A stretch of 64,000 bases of DNA. Source: Brackiella oedipodis DSM 13743 (GTDB taxonomy: Bacteria > Pseudomonadota > Gammaproteobacteria > Burkholderiales > Burkholderiaceae_B). Shown in pieces: positions 8,701 through 17,420 of the stretch (position 1 is the first letter of the stretch; the number at the start of each line of letters is the position of its first letter). The DNA lies in NCBI RefSeq assembly GCF_000621025.1, contig NZ_KK211205.1, forward strand, positions 321,196 to 385,195, written 5' to 3'. The notes beneath the pieces were generated by a model. The model saw only the letters and a program-made list of their open reading frames with translations, searched no databases and was not told the origin of the DNA. The position numbers and the translations under genes are program-made.

Positions 8701-9729
8701 ATGGATATCGAAGATTTACAAATAAAATCTGAAGTTTTACTCAGTAAAGAGCCAAAATTAAGAGTCCTTAATGTGGCTGACAAATTAGGGGTCAAAGAGC
8801 GTGATTTAGTGCAAGCGGATTGCTGCGGTATTGAATCCACTTATTTAGGGGATGATTTTCGTGCGGTGTATAGACGCTTACCTGAATTAGGCAAGATCCT
8901 TTCCCTGACGCGTAATCCTTGGTGCGTGCATGAGCGCAAAGGCGCCTATGAAACCCTGAAAGTAGGTAAGGCAGGACCAGTGGCCATTGCGCTAGGCAAA
9001 GACATCGATTTACGGATTTTCTTTAAAAACTGGTCAACAGTTTGGTATGTCGAACAAAATGGGCGTCGTAGCATCCAGTTTTTTGATAAGGCAGGCGTCG
9101 CGATCCAAAAAATCTATGCGCTTGAAGAAAGCAATACAGAGGCGCTGCAGGCGATTGTTGACGAATTCAAACAAGATAAAAGCCAAGTTCCAGCACTAGA
9201 GCCAATCGCTAAGGAAGTACATGATTCTGATCTTCCTGCGCAATTGCGCGAGGAATGGCTGGCCATGAAAGATACCCATGACTTTGGCCCATTACTCAAA
9301 AAATGGAATGTGCCGCGCCTGAGCATATACGAAGCCGCAGGCAGCGATTTGGCGCAGCAAATTAGTGTCGACAATATTGAACAAATGTTGAATCAAGTCG
9401 TGCAACAGCAAATTCCTTTAATGGTGTTTGTGGGCAATAGTGGTCTGGTGCAGATTCATAGTGGTGTGATTCATAAACTGATGCGCACCGGCTCTTGGTT
9501 TAATATTCTCGATCCAGACTTTAATTTACACCTGAATACAGAGGCTATTAGCCAAGTATGGGTAGTCAATAAACCCACCGAGGATGGTTGGGTGACCTCC
9601 ATGGAAGCCTATGCCAAAAATGGTGAACTGATTGCGCAATTCTTTGGTGTGCGTAAACCAGGCGTGCCAGAGCTTAGCGCATGGCGTAACTTGTTATGTT
9701 CGTATGTCAAAGAGCCTTTAGCGGCTTAG
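8701..9729 (+). CDS. hmuS: Heme-degrading/trafficking protein HmuS (HemS family)
   Basis: A 342-residue cytoplasmic protein, the usual length of HemS/ChuS/BhuS, built of two tandem halves (about 20-165 and 190-340), each with the NPWCVHERKG or DPDFNLHL-type segment of the fold. Family members bind imported heme and pass it on or degrade it to release iron. The start is supported by a GAGG Shine-Dalgarno 6 nt before the ATG. It is the first gene of hmuSTUV and follows a Fur-like site. No TonB-dependent receptor precedes it, unlike Bordetella bhuR. Confidence 0.92.
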   Translation: MDIEDLQIKSEVLLSKEPKLRVLNVADKLGVKERDLVQADCCGIESTYLGDDFRAVYRRLPELGKILSLTRNPWCVHERKGAYETLKVGKAGPVAIALGKDIDLRIFFKNWSTVWYVEQNGRRSIQFFDKAGVAIQKIYALEESNTEALQAIVDEFKQDKSQVPALEPIAKEVHDSDLPAQLREEWLAMKDTHDFGPLLKKWNVPRLSIYEAAGSDLAQQISVDNIEQMLNQVVQQQIPLMVFVGNSGLVQIHSGVIHKLMRTGSWFNILDPDFNLHLNTEAISQVWVVNKPTEDGWVTSMEAYAKNGELIAQFFGVRKPGVPELSAWRNLLCSYVKEPLAA

Positions 9730-9824
9730 GTCTGCTTGCATTCAGTTGCATGTGTACAGGCGCTTAAGCGAATGCGGCTAGCATGAGTAACGTTCGCGCC
9801 TGTGCTTTAGTTTTAAAAGAGCAA

Positions 9825-10655
9825 ATGTCTATCATGTACAAAATCTTTATGCGCTTAGGCGCTGCGGTCTTTTTATCTATTTTATCCTTGTCAGTACTGG
9901 CTCAAGAGCGAGTGATTTCGCTGGGAGGGGGGGTGACAGAATTGGTGTACGCTTTGGGTCAAGAAGGGCTGTTGGTCGGTGATGATATTACTAGTCTATA
10001 CCCCGAGGCTGCCCAAAAATTACCCTCAGTCGGTTACTTTAGACAGACGCCAGTAGAGGGTGTGATTGCGCTTAAGCCCAGCTTACTATTGGCTTCTGAA
10101 CAAGCAGGCCCAAAGGACTCTCTCAAAAAAATTGCTGAGCTTGGCGTAGAGGTTCAAACCGTCTCCGATCGACCGGAAATTGACTCTTTGTATCAACGTA
10201 TTCAACAAATCGCTGAGGTGCTGAATGTCAGTGACAAAGGCCAAGCCTTGATGAGTGATATTAAGCAACAATTAGCTCAGGTAGAGCAATTACCTGCTAA
10301 GACCTATAAAACCGCATTTATTTTGAATTTTGGTGCAGGCCTCATGGCAGGCGGGCAACATACGGCGGCCAATACCTTGATGCAAATGGCTGGTCTCAAA
10401 AATATTTATAGCGCCCAAAAAGGCTTTAAACCGATTTCCGCTGAAAGTATGTTGCAACTTGATCCAGAGGTGATTGTGACAACTGAGATGACCATTAAGA
10501 ATTCAGGTGGTCTTGAAAAATTTAAAGCGCTCCCGGCTTTTGCTTCCACAAAAGCTGTCAAAGAAAACCGTGTAATTGTCATGGAGGAGCTATTGGCCTT
10601 AGGGATCGGTCCACGGGTCGCTCAAGCGCTCAAAATTCTTAAACAAATTCCATAG
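9825..10655 (+). CDS. hmuT: Heme ABC transporter substrate-binding protein HmuT
   Basis: Periplasmic heme-binding protein of the ABC importer (helical backbone, BtuF-like cluster), with ERVISLGGGVTELVYALG at the mature N-terminus. I chose the ATG at 9825 (MSIMYKIFMRLG), preceded by AAAGAG at proper spacing, because it places a clean signal peptide (hydrophobic AAVFLSILSLSVLA, cleavage after ALA-Q) at the N-terminus. The longer frame from 9783 would add 14 unlikely residues. The stop lies 8 bp before the hmuU GTG, consistent with one operon. Confidence 0.92.
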   Translation: MSIMYKIFMRLGAAVFLSILSLSVLAQERVISLGGGVTELVYALGQEGLLVGDDITSLYPEAAQKLPSVGYFRQTPVEGVIALKPSLLLASEQAGPKDSLKKIAELGVEVQTVSDRPEIDSLYQRIQQIAEVLNVSDKGQALMSDIKQQLAQVEQLPAKTYKTAFILNFGAGLMAGGQHTAANTLMQMAGLKNIYSAQKGFKPISAESMLQLDPEVIVTTEMTIKNSGGLEKFKALPAFASTKAVKENRVIVMEELLALGIGPRVAQALKILKQIP

Positions 10656-10663
10656 GGTCGCTG

Positions 10664-11665
10664 GTGGTGTCACGCACTTTTTGGCCCAAAATTGCTTTGC
10701 TGATTTTGGGTATTTTGACTTTATTAAGCATGGTGTTGGCAAGCAAAATGGGAGCGGTGCCTATTACCTGGAGTGAATGGTGGCAAGTCGTTAGCCATAC
10801 CAAGGCTCCCCCCGAGCAAGCTATTATGCATTCCTTAATGTGGAACATTCGTATTCCCAGAGTTGTCTTGGCGGTATTAGCAGGCGCGGTGTTGGCCACA
10901 ACAGGCGCCGCCATGCAAGCGCTTTTTCGTAATCCGCTCGCTGAGCCTGGTTTAATCGGTGTATCGGCAGGCGCCTCTTTGGGCGCGATCTTGAGTATTG
11001 TCTTGATTAGCGCGGCTTTTGTTTGGGTCGCTAGTTTGGCTTTTGTAGGTAGTTTAATTAGCACCTTGCTCGCTTATTTGATTGGACGTCGCTATGGTGG
11101 TGTTGCCGGCTTATTATTAGCAGGCGTGGCCATTAATGCCCTTGTGGGGAGTGCGATTGGTCTACTCACTTATATGGCGAGCGATACACAGCTGCGAGAC
11201 CTGACTTTCTGGAGTATGGGGAGTTTGGCAATTGCGAATTGGCAAATCATTGGTTTTATTGTGCCTTGGTCATTGTTGTTACTGGTGATTTTATGTACGC
11301 AATGGCGTGCCCTCAATGTTTTACTCCTAGGGGAGCGAGAGGTAGAACACCTAGGGTTTTCTATCAAAACCATCCGTCGCACCTTGGTGACCCTGGTGGC
11401 CTTATTGGTGGGCCCTTTAGTGGCGGTTACTGGGGGTATCGGCTTTGTCGGTTTGATTGTGCCGCATATCATGCGTTTGACCTTAAGCGCTAACCATAAG
11501 TTTTTATTACCGGCTTCTATTTTGGGGGGCGCCTTGTTGATGATCTGGGCTGATTGTATTGCCCGCTCCATTATTAGCCCCGCTGAATTGCCAATTGGTT
11601 TAGTGACGAGTCTGATTGGTGGTCCCTTCTTCCTTTGGCTTTTACTTAATATGAAACAAAGATAA
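10664..11665 (+). CDS. hmuU: Heme ABC transporter permease HmuU
   Basis: A 333-residue FecCD-family permease with about nine or ten hydrophobic segments. The family pattern is seen in RIPRVVLAVLAGAVLATTGAAMQALFRNPLAEPGLIGVSAGA (written here in part: AMQALFRNPLAEPGLIG) and GGIGFVGLIVPHIMRL, the loop that contacts the ATPase. Translation starts at a GTG (GTG GTG TCA), 8 bp after hmuT; no ATG lies nearby upstream of the first membrane segment. It forms the inner-membrane channel for heme with HmuV. Confidence 0.93.
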   Translation: MVSRTFWPKIALLILGILTLLSMVLASKMGAVPITWSEWWQVVSHTKAPPEQAIMHSLMWNIRIPRVVLAVLAGAVLATTGAAMQALFRNPLAEPGLIGVSAGASLGAILSIVLISAAFVWVASLAFVGSLISTLLAYLIGRRYGGVAGLLLAGVAINALVGSAIGLLTYMASDTQLRDLTFWSMGSLAIANWQIIGFIVPWSLLLLVILCTQWRALNVLLLGEREVEHLGFSIKTIRRTLVTLVALLVGPLVAVTGGIGFVGLIVPHIMRLTLSANHKFLLPASILGGALLMIWADCIARSIISPAELPIGLVTSLIGGPFFLWLLLNMKQR

Positions 11666-11668
11666 ACA

Positions 11669-12478
11669 ATGGGTTCTTTACAGGTTTACGAACTGCATGT
11701 TGCCCGTGGGCGCAACCAACACATTCTCAACGGTATTAGTCTCACTATTCAAGAAGGGGAAGTGGTAGCCTTATTAGGAGCCAATGGCGCGGGCAAATCA
11801 ACCCTGCTAAACGCCATTGCTGGTGAGCGGGAGCATATGCATGTGCAAGAAGCACAGCCCGTACAGCTCAACCAACAAGCGGTCAGCAGTATGGACGGCC
11901 GTGAGATTGCACGCCGACGGGCGGTACTGCCTCAGCATACCTTATTAAGCTTTGACCTTAAGGTCTACGACATCATAGAGATGGGCTTGTATCCTTTTCC
12001 TGAATTAACACCACAGCAAGTTCAGGCCGTCATTGAGCAGGCTTGCCAGTGGGCTGACGTGAATGAGTTTTTAGAGCGCTCGTATCAGCGTTTGTCAGGG
12101 GGTGAAAAACAGCGTGTACAATTTGCCCGTGTGGTCGCGCAATTATTAGGCTGTCGTGCAGAAGATCCACAAACACGTTTTTTCTTATTAGATGAACCGA
12201 CCTCGAGTCTGGATCCCAAATACCAGCAGTTTATTTTGGAACGCACCGAACAACTCGCTAAACAGCAGCGCATAGGGGTGCTGATTATTTTGCATGATCT
12301 TAATTTGGCAGCGGCTTACTGTGACCGTTTAGCACTTATGGCCGATGGCCAATTACTTGCATTAGGTCAGCCCAAAGAAGTCCTCACTGAAGCCAATTTA
12401 CATCGGCTCTATGGTGTGCGAGCCATCACCATTGACCATCCGCTCAAAAAGGACAAACTGCTGGTGGTCTGGGCTTGA
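11669..12478 (+). CDS. hmuV: Heme ABC transporter ATP-binding protein HmuV
   Basis: A 269-residue ABC ATPase. Walker A GANGAGKST is at about 37-45, the signature LSGGEKQRVQ near 147, Walker B FLLDEP near 177 and the H-loop LHDLN near 211. It starts 3 bp after hmuU and energises heme import through HmuU. Its stop codon lies inside the -35 element of the heat-shock promoter of htpG. No terminator separates the two genes. Confidence 0.94.
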   Translation: MGSLQVYELHVARGRNQHILNGISLTIQEGEVVALLGANGAGKSTLLNAIAGEREHMHVQEAQPVQLNQQAVSSMDGREIARRRAVLPQHTLLSFDLKVYDIIEMGLYPFPELTPQQVQAVIEQACQWADVNEFLERSYQRLSGGEKQRVQFARVVAQLLGCRAEDPQTRFFLLDEPTSSLDPKYQQFILERTEQLAKQQRIGVLIILHDLNLAAAYCDRLALMADGQLLALGQPKEVLTEANLHRLYGVRAITIDHPLKKDKLLVVWA

Positions 12479-12502
12479 AAAAGCAGTAAGCGAACCCATT
12501 AT
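12474..12502 (+). promoter_or_regulatory. Sigma-32 (RpoH) heat-shock promoter of htpG
   Basis: CTTGAAA (12474-12480), a 13-bp spacer, then ACCCATTAT (12494-12502) is close to the RpoH consensus (CTTGAAA-N13/14-CCCCATNT). The ATG of htpG is 45 bp downstream of the -10. The -35 overlaps the hmuV stop codon. A heat-shock promoter is expected for this chaperone. Confidence 0.75.
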
Positions 12503-12546
12503 CAGACATAACATTCGTTTAAAAAATGCGTTTTAAAGGTAAATAT

Positions 12547-14466
12547 ATGTCTGAACATAAGACTCCAGAAGCTCAGACGATGGGCTTTCAAGCAGAAGTC
12601 AAACAACTGCTGCATTTAATGATTCACTCTTTGTACTCTAACAAAGAGATTTTTTTGCGTGAGTTAGTCTCTAACGCTGCAGACGCTTGCGATAAATTAC
12701 GCTTTTTGGCCATCAAAAACCCCGAGCTTATGGCCAGCGATAATGATTTGCTTATTCGTGTCAGCTTTGACGCCCAGGCGCGTACGATTACGATCGATGA
12801 TAATGGCATTGGTATGACTTACCAAGAAGTCATTGACAATATTGGCACCATCGCTAAATCTGGCACCAAAGAGTTCTTCTCTAAACTCAGTGGTGATCAG
12901 CAAAAAGACGCCCAATTAATCGGTCAGTTCGGGGTTGGCTTTTATTCTTCATTTATTGTGGCCGATAACGTCGTTGTACAAACGCGTCACGCCAGTGCTG
13001 CACAAGACGAGGGCGTCGAATGGCAGTCAGCAGGCGAGGGTGAATTTAGTATCCGTCCAATTAATAAAGCGCAACGTGGCACCACGATTATTTTGCACTT
13101 GCGAGAGGGTGAGGATGAGTTACTGAACGATTGGCGCTTGCGCTCGATTCTGCGTCGTTACTCTGACCATATCTCTTTGCCTGTACAAATGCCTAAGGTG
13201 ACCGAAACGTCCGATGGCGAAGAACAAGACGTCAAAGACGTGACACCTGAATGGGAGACTATTAACCAAGCCAGCGCTTTATGGACGCGCAATAAGGCCG
13301 ATATCAGTGACGAACAGTATATAGAATTCTATAAACATATCAGTCACGATTATGAGGATCCTTTATGCTGGACTCATAACCGAGTCGAGGGTACGAGCGA
13401 GTACACGCAATTACTCTTTATTCCTAAGCATCCACCATTTGATATGTACGATGCGCATGCTAAGCATGGTGTTCAGCTCTACGTCAAACGCGTCTTTATT
13501 ATGGATGATGCTGAGCAACTTATGCCGAATTACCTGCGTTTTGTCAAAGGTGTGATTGATTCTGCAGATCTACCGCTTAACGTGTCGCGTGAGATCCTAC
13601 AAGAAAGTCGTGATGTTCGTAACATCAAAGAAGGCAGTACTAAACGCGTCTTAAGCATGCTCGAGGACTTAGCCAACAATAAACCTGAGGACTATAAAGT
13701 ATTCTGGACGCAATTTGGTCAAGTGTTTAAAGAAGGATTAGGCGAAGACCAAAGAAATCAACAACGGGTCGCCAAATTAGCACGCTTTGCTTCTACGCAT
13801 AATGACACGGCCCAACAAGAAGTCAGTCTCGAGGATTATGTGTCTCGCATGAAAGAAGGCCAAGACAAGATTTATTATGTGGCGGCTGACTCCTTTGGTG
13901 CTGCGCAAAGTAGTCCACATCTAGAAATCTTCCGCAAAAAAGGCATCGAGGTGCTCTTGCTATCTGATCGTGTTGACGAATGGGCGCTCGCCTATTGGCA
14001 GGAGTTTGATGGTAAACCTTTAGTATCAATTTCCAAAGGCGCTCTCGACTTAGATCAACTCGCCGATGCCCAAGAAAAAGAGCAGCAAGAGAAAATCAGC
14101 GAAGAGGCTAAACCTTTGCTTGAGCGTTTGCAAAAACAACTGGCGGATAAAGTAAAAGAGGTTCGTGTCACCTTGCGATTAGTCGATTCTCCAGCCTGCG
14201 TTGTTGTGGGTGAGCATGAATTAAGTCCGCATTTATTGCGTATGTTAAAGGCTGCCGGTCAAGAAACCCCTGAACTTAAACCGGTGTTGGAAATCAATCC
14301 AGAGCATGCCATCATCAAGCAAATGCAAGCAAGCTCAGATGAGGATTTTGCAGACTGGGCCGAGGTTATTTTGGACCAAGCCTTATTGGCCGAAGGCGCC
14401 AATTTAGAAAATCCAGCCGAGTTCGTCAAAAAAATGAATCGTTTATTGTTAAATAGCCACAAATAA
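12547..14466 (+). CDS. htpG: Molecular chaperone HtpG (Hsp90)
   Basis: The 639-residue Hsp90 homologue assists folding of client proteins with ATP. The N-terminal GHKL ATPase shows [25 protein letters not shown] and GQFGVGFYS. The middle domain contains [10 protein letters not shown], and the C-terminal dimerisation domain follows without the eukaryotic MEEVD tail. I chose the ATG at 12547 ([10 protein letters not shown]), which has AAAGGT at good spacing; the in-frame ATG at 12526 would add seven residues overlapping that Shine-Dalgarno. Control by heat shock is suggested by the sigma-32 promoter. Confidence 0.97.
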   Translation: MSEHKTPEAQTMGFQAEVKQLLHLMIHSLYSNKEIFLRELVSNAADACDKLRFLAIKNPELMASDNDLLIRVSFDAQARTITIDDNGIGMTYQEVIDNIGTIAKSGTKEFFSKLSGDQQKDAQLIGQFGVGFYSSFIVADNVVVQTRHASAAQDEGVEWQSAGEGEFSIRPINKAQRGTTIILHLREGEDELLNDWRLRSILRRYSDHISLPVQMPKVTETSDGEEQDVKDVTPEWETINQASALWTRNKADISDEQYIEFYKHISHDYEDPLCWTHNRVEGTSEYTQLLFIPKHPPFDMYDAHAKHGVQLYVKRVFIMDDAEQLMPNYLRFVKGVIDSADLPLNVSREILQESRDVRNIKEGSTKRVLSMLEDLANNKPEDYKVFWTQFGQVFKEGLGEDQRNQQRVAKLARFASTHNDTAQQEVSLEDYVSRMKEGQDKIYYVAADSFGAAQSSPHLEIFRKKGIEVLLLSDRVDEWALAYWQEFDGKPLVSISKGALDLDQLADAQEKEQQEKISEEAKPLLERLQKQLADKVKEVRVTLRLVDSPACVVVGEHELSPHLLRMLKAAGQETPELKPVLEINPEHAIIKQMQASSDEDFADWAEVILDQALLAEGANLENPAEFVKKMNRLLLNSHK

Positions 14467-14484
14467 ACCTCATTTCAAGGTCAC

Positions 14485-14522
14485 AAAAAACCCCAAGCAT
14501 GAACAACGCTTGGGGTTTTTTT
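14485..14522. terminator. Bidirectional terminator between htpG and lptB
   Basis: Stem CCCCAAGC / GCTTGGGG with a 9-nt loop. A T run follows on the plus strand and an A run precedes it, so it can end transcripts from both convergent genes. Confidence 0.9.
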
Positions 14523-14544
14523 GTGCGCTGCATCGCAGACACGC

Positions 14545-15333
14545 TTACATAGTGAAATTATCACCCAAATAAACTTGTCGTACTCTGTCATTATTAATAA
14601 TTTCTGAGGGTAGACCATTGGCGATGACCTTACCCTCACCAATAATGTAGGCATGATCACAAATCCCCAAGGTCTCTCGTACATTGTGATCGGTAATCAA
14701 CACCCCAATTTGACGTTCCTTGAGAAAGGTAATAATCCGTTGAATCTCAATCACGGCGATGGGATCGACCCCCGCAAAAGGCTCATCAAGCAGAATAAAG
14801 CGCGGGGAAGTCGCTAAGGCGCGCGCAATTTCGACGCGGCGACGCTCACCACCAGATAATGAAAGAGCAGGATTCTTGCGGATATGTTGGATTTGTAAAT
14901 CATCCAATAAGCGCTCAAGACGCTCATGAATATCGGCCTTGCTGATGGGTTTACCCGTGTTGCGATGCACCTGCAACTCGAGCACAGCCTGGATATTTTC
15001 TTCAACAGTGAGACGGCGAAAGACAGAAGCGTCTTGTGGAAGATAAGAAAGACCGATGCGAGCTCTTTTGTGGATGGGTAAGCCAGCGATATCTTGTCCA
15101 TCGATTTCAATCCGTCCAAAATCAGCAGGCACCAAGCCAACAATCATATAGAAACTTGTGGTTTTGCCAGCACCATTGGGACCCAATAAACCGACGACTT
15201 CTCCACTTCTGACGGTGAGAGAGACATCATGCACGACCGTGCGTTTACCGTAGGTTTTTTGTAAACCCGTCACCTCCAGGACGCCCTGCTTTGGATTCGT
15301 ATTCAAAACTGTATTTTGCTGGTAACGATTCAT
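14545..15333 (-). CDS. lptB: LPS export ABC transporter ATP-binding protein LptB
   Basis: LptB powers extraction of LPS from the inner membrane by LptFG. The 262-residue protein has Walker A GPNGAGKT, Q-loop LPQDASVFRRLTVEENI, signature SLSGGERRRVEIARAL, Walker B FILLDEPFAGVDPIAV and switch histidine in ITDHNVRETL. It carries about 15 extra N-terminal residues (MNRYQQNTVLNTNPK). It follows lptA after 2 nt. In most proteobacteria rpoN and hpf follow lptB; here a terminator and convergent htpG do. Confidence 0.96.
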   Translation of the reverse strand: MNRYQQNTVLNTNPKQGVLEVTGLQKTYGKRTVVHDVSLTVRSGEVVGLLGPNGAGKTTSFYMIVGLVPADFGRIEIDGQDIAGLPIHKRARIGLSYLPQDASVFRRLTVEENIQAVLELQVHRNTGKPISKADIHERLERLLDDLQIQHIRKNPALSLSGGERRRVEIARALATSPRFILLDEPFAGVDPIAVIEIQRIITFLKERQIGVLITDHNVRETLGICDHAYIIGEGKVIANGLPSEIINNDRVRQVYLGDNFTM

Positions 15334-15335
15334 AA

Positions 15336-15986
15336 TTATTGCTGTGTTTGGATGGTGGTCGGCATTGGTTTATTGTGATATTTGCGACGACATTCTTCGG
15401 TTAATTGCTTGATACGATCATTTGGTAGCACCAAAGAACGGACACGTTGGCCCGCCTGTTTGCTGTCTGCTACGGCGCGATAGGTGCCCTTGTCGCTGTT
15501 GTAGATGACTTCGTGGCCTCGTACATTATCGACGGCCCGTCCACATACAAAACGTGTAACCACGGCTTGATCTCTAAGCCTAAACACCTCACCCTCACCT
15601 TCGTAGAGGCCGACCTTGCCTTGACCCTTAATGGTCGTATATTTCTCAGGTTGCTCTTGTAGAATATGGATAAAGTCTGAGCCCTTGTTCATGGTGGCTT
15701 TGCCGTGTTTGGTGCCTTGTTTGTCCTCGCTGACTTCTAACTTATCGGCATTTAAGCGCATCAAGCCACGGGTCAAAATCACATTGCCACTAAAGACGCT
15801 GGTCTTGCTATTGTCATCGTAATCTAACGTATCTGATAACACTAAGGTTTCGTTAGCGGCGTCGGCATCGGCGCTAGCTTTTTGGGGGGCTGGGGTGGCG
15901 CTTTGACTTTGTGCGGCACAAAGGCTGCTAACACCCATACCAAGGACGATAACGCTTAGCGCGCTGACTAAAGAGCTGGATTTCAT
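15336..15986 (-). CDS. lptA: LPS transport periplasmic protein LptA
   Basis: LptA forms the periplasmic beta-jellyroll bridge between LptC and LptD. The 216-residue precursor has a signal peptide (hydrophobic LVSALSVIVLGMGVSSLCAAQ) and an OstA/LptA domain (about 45-170), with FSGNVILTRGLMRLNADKLEV and DQAVVTRFV. The C-terminal 45 residues are polar. The start overlaps the lptC stop by 4 nt, so the two are coupled. Confidence 0.93.
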   Translation of the reverse strand: MKSSSLVSALSVIVLGMGVSSLCAAQSQSATPAPQKASADADAANETLVLSDTLDYDDNSKTSVFSGNVILTRGLMRLNADKLEVSEDKQGTKHGKATMNKGSDFIHILQEQPEKYTTIKGQGKVGLYEGEGEVFRLRDQAVVTRFVCGRAVDNVRGHEVIYNSDKGTYRAVADSKQAGQRVRSLVLPNDRIKQLTEECRRKYHNKPMPTTIQTQQ

Positions 15987-16810
15987 GATAGTGCTTTCTC
16001 TGACGTAGTGAGTGTTCTAGAAGTATAGCCTACTAAAGCAATAGAGCGTTGCCAGCGAGCTCCACCTGCATGACTAAGCGTTCTGGTGGCTTTAGAGGGG
16101 GCTGTGTTTTTTGGACCCTGATTAAATGATTGAGGGGCAGCCGAGGGAGTGACAGGCGAGCCATCCAATTTACGAGGCACACGTGTGTCGGATGGATTGG
16201 CAGGCTTATTCTTTTGCTTGTCATGACCGCGATTGAGGTCGTCATCATTTAAGTTCACATTGGAATTGTTGATGACTTTAAGCTTACGGGTTTGATTATT
16301 GTAGATAATGCCATTGCCCTTTAGGGTGGACTTATCCTGCACCACCGTCGTAGGAATATTGCTTTTGACAATATCATCGTGCGGATAAATGAATAGCTCT
16401 TCGCTATAAATATCCAATTGTTTGTCCTTGCCATAGGGAAATCGCTTAAGGTGGGCGTTACCTACTAATTGGATCGTATTACCATCATCGAGCATTTTGG
16501 CAAAATCCGCCGTACCCGTCATCCTTGGTTGATTGGTTTTTTGGCTGACGCTTTTTGCGTTATCAATTTCGTAAGTGTTGTCATCGGTGTAATACCGAAA
16601 ACGTTCACCGTCCAAGCGATTTTCTGGGATACCTTTATCGTCTGAGGTGACCATCACAAACGGCCCCGAAACCGAAGAAGGTTTATGTTCTTTGCTGGCT
16701 TGCGGATCCGTAGGAATGGCGTTCTCGGCATAATCAGCCGCCCATTTGGTGGTGATAACAAGCACCACCAAGATAAAAATCGCGACGAATGCGGGGATAC
16801 GGTCTTTCAT
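15983..16810 (-). CDS. lptC: LPS export protein LptC, with long C-terminal tail
   Basis: LptC anchors the Lpt bridge to the inner membrane complex. One N-terminal membrane segment (about 7-24) is followed by a beta-jellyroll domain (about 60-190: DGERFRYYTDD, IYSEELFIYPHDD). At 275 residues it is some 80 longer than usual. The extra C-terminal part (about 195-275) is rich in Pro, Ser, Lys and Asn and looks disordered. It lies between kdsC and lptA (2-nt gap and 4-nt overlap). Confidence 0.88.
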   Translation of the reverse strand: MKDRIPAFVAIFILVVLVITTKWAADYAENAIPTDPQASKEHKPSSVSGPFVMVTSDDKGIPENRLDGERFRYYTDDNTYEIDNAKSVSQKTNQPRMTGTADFAKMLDDGNTIQLVGNAHLKRFPYGKDKQLDIYSEELFIYPHDDIVKSNIPTTVVQDKSTLKGNGIIYNNQTRKLKVINNSNVNLNDDDLNRGHDKQKNKPANPSDTRVPRKLDGSPVTPSAAPQSFNQGPKNTAPSKATRTLSHAGGARWQRSIALVGYTSRTLTTSEKALS

Positions 16811-16812
16811 GC

Positions 16813-17415
16813 TTATTGGATAGCGTGTTGGGTCGGCAGTTGATGTTTTTGCGTCAGGACTGCACCGAGCAAGCCTTTAGCGGCCAAAACCATGTCACAA
16901 AATTCACGTACCGCACCATTACCACCAGATTGCTGTGTGACCCAGTGGGCGGCTTGTTGAATATAGTTAGGCGCGTTGGGTACTGCAATGGCCAGTCCCG
17001 CCGTTTGCATGGCGCTTAGATCAATAATATCGTCACCCATAAAAGCAATATGGGCTAAGTCGATATTGAGCTCGTCTGCAAGTTCAAGCAGCGCTTGTTT
17101 TTTGTTGTTGCAGCCCTGTTTGACAATGGCGATACCTAGTTCGGCGGCCCGTCGTGTCAAGATTGCGCTTGAGCGGCCGGTAATAAAGGCAACTTTAACG
17201 CCATGCGTTTCGAGTAGACGTAAACCGTGACCATCTAGGACATTAAAACGTTTGAGATGCTCGCCATTTTCGGTGAACCAAAGACCACCATCCGTGAGAA
17301 TACCATCGACATCAAACACGGCGAGTTGCACGACTTTACTCAGGTCGATGACTTTTTCAGGGACTTTGGCCAGAATCATTGATTCGGCGGGGTGGGGAAT
17401 ATGAAAAGTTGGCAT
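16813..17415 (-). CDS. kdsC: 3-deoxy-D-manno-octulosonate 8-phosphate phosphatase KdsC
   Basis: A HAD-family phosphatase that releases Pi from Kdo-8-P to give Kdo. The 200-residue protein lacks a cap domain, as expected. Catalytic DVDGILTDG is near residue 34, FITGRSS near 77 and the metal-binding GDDIIDLSAM near 125. It begins 5 bp after kdsD, making a Kdo synthesis pair ahead of the Lpt genes. Confidence 0.95.
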   Translation of the reverse strand: MPTFHIPHPAESMILAKVPEKVIDLSKVVQLAVFDVDGILTDGGLWFTENGEHLKRFNVLDGHGLRLLETHGVKVAFITGRSSAILTRRAAELGIAIVKQGCNNKKQALLELADELNIDLAHIAFMGDDIIDLSAMQTAGLAIAVPNAPNYIQQAAHWVTQQSGGNGAVREFCDMVLAAKGLLGAVLTQKHQLPTQHAIQ

Positions 17416-17420
17416 GATGG

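Noticed and set aside
9783..9824. Upstream ATG for hmuT
   Set aside because: It would put 14 polar residues before the signal peptide; the ATG at 9825 has a better ribosome-binding site.
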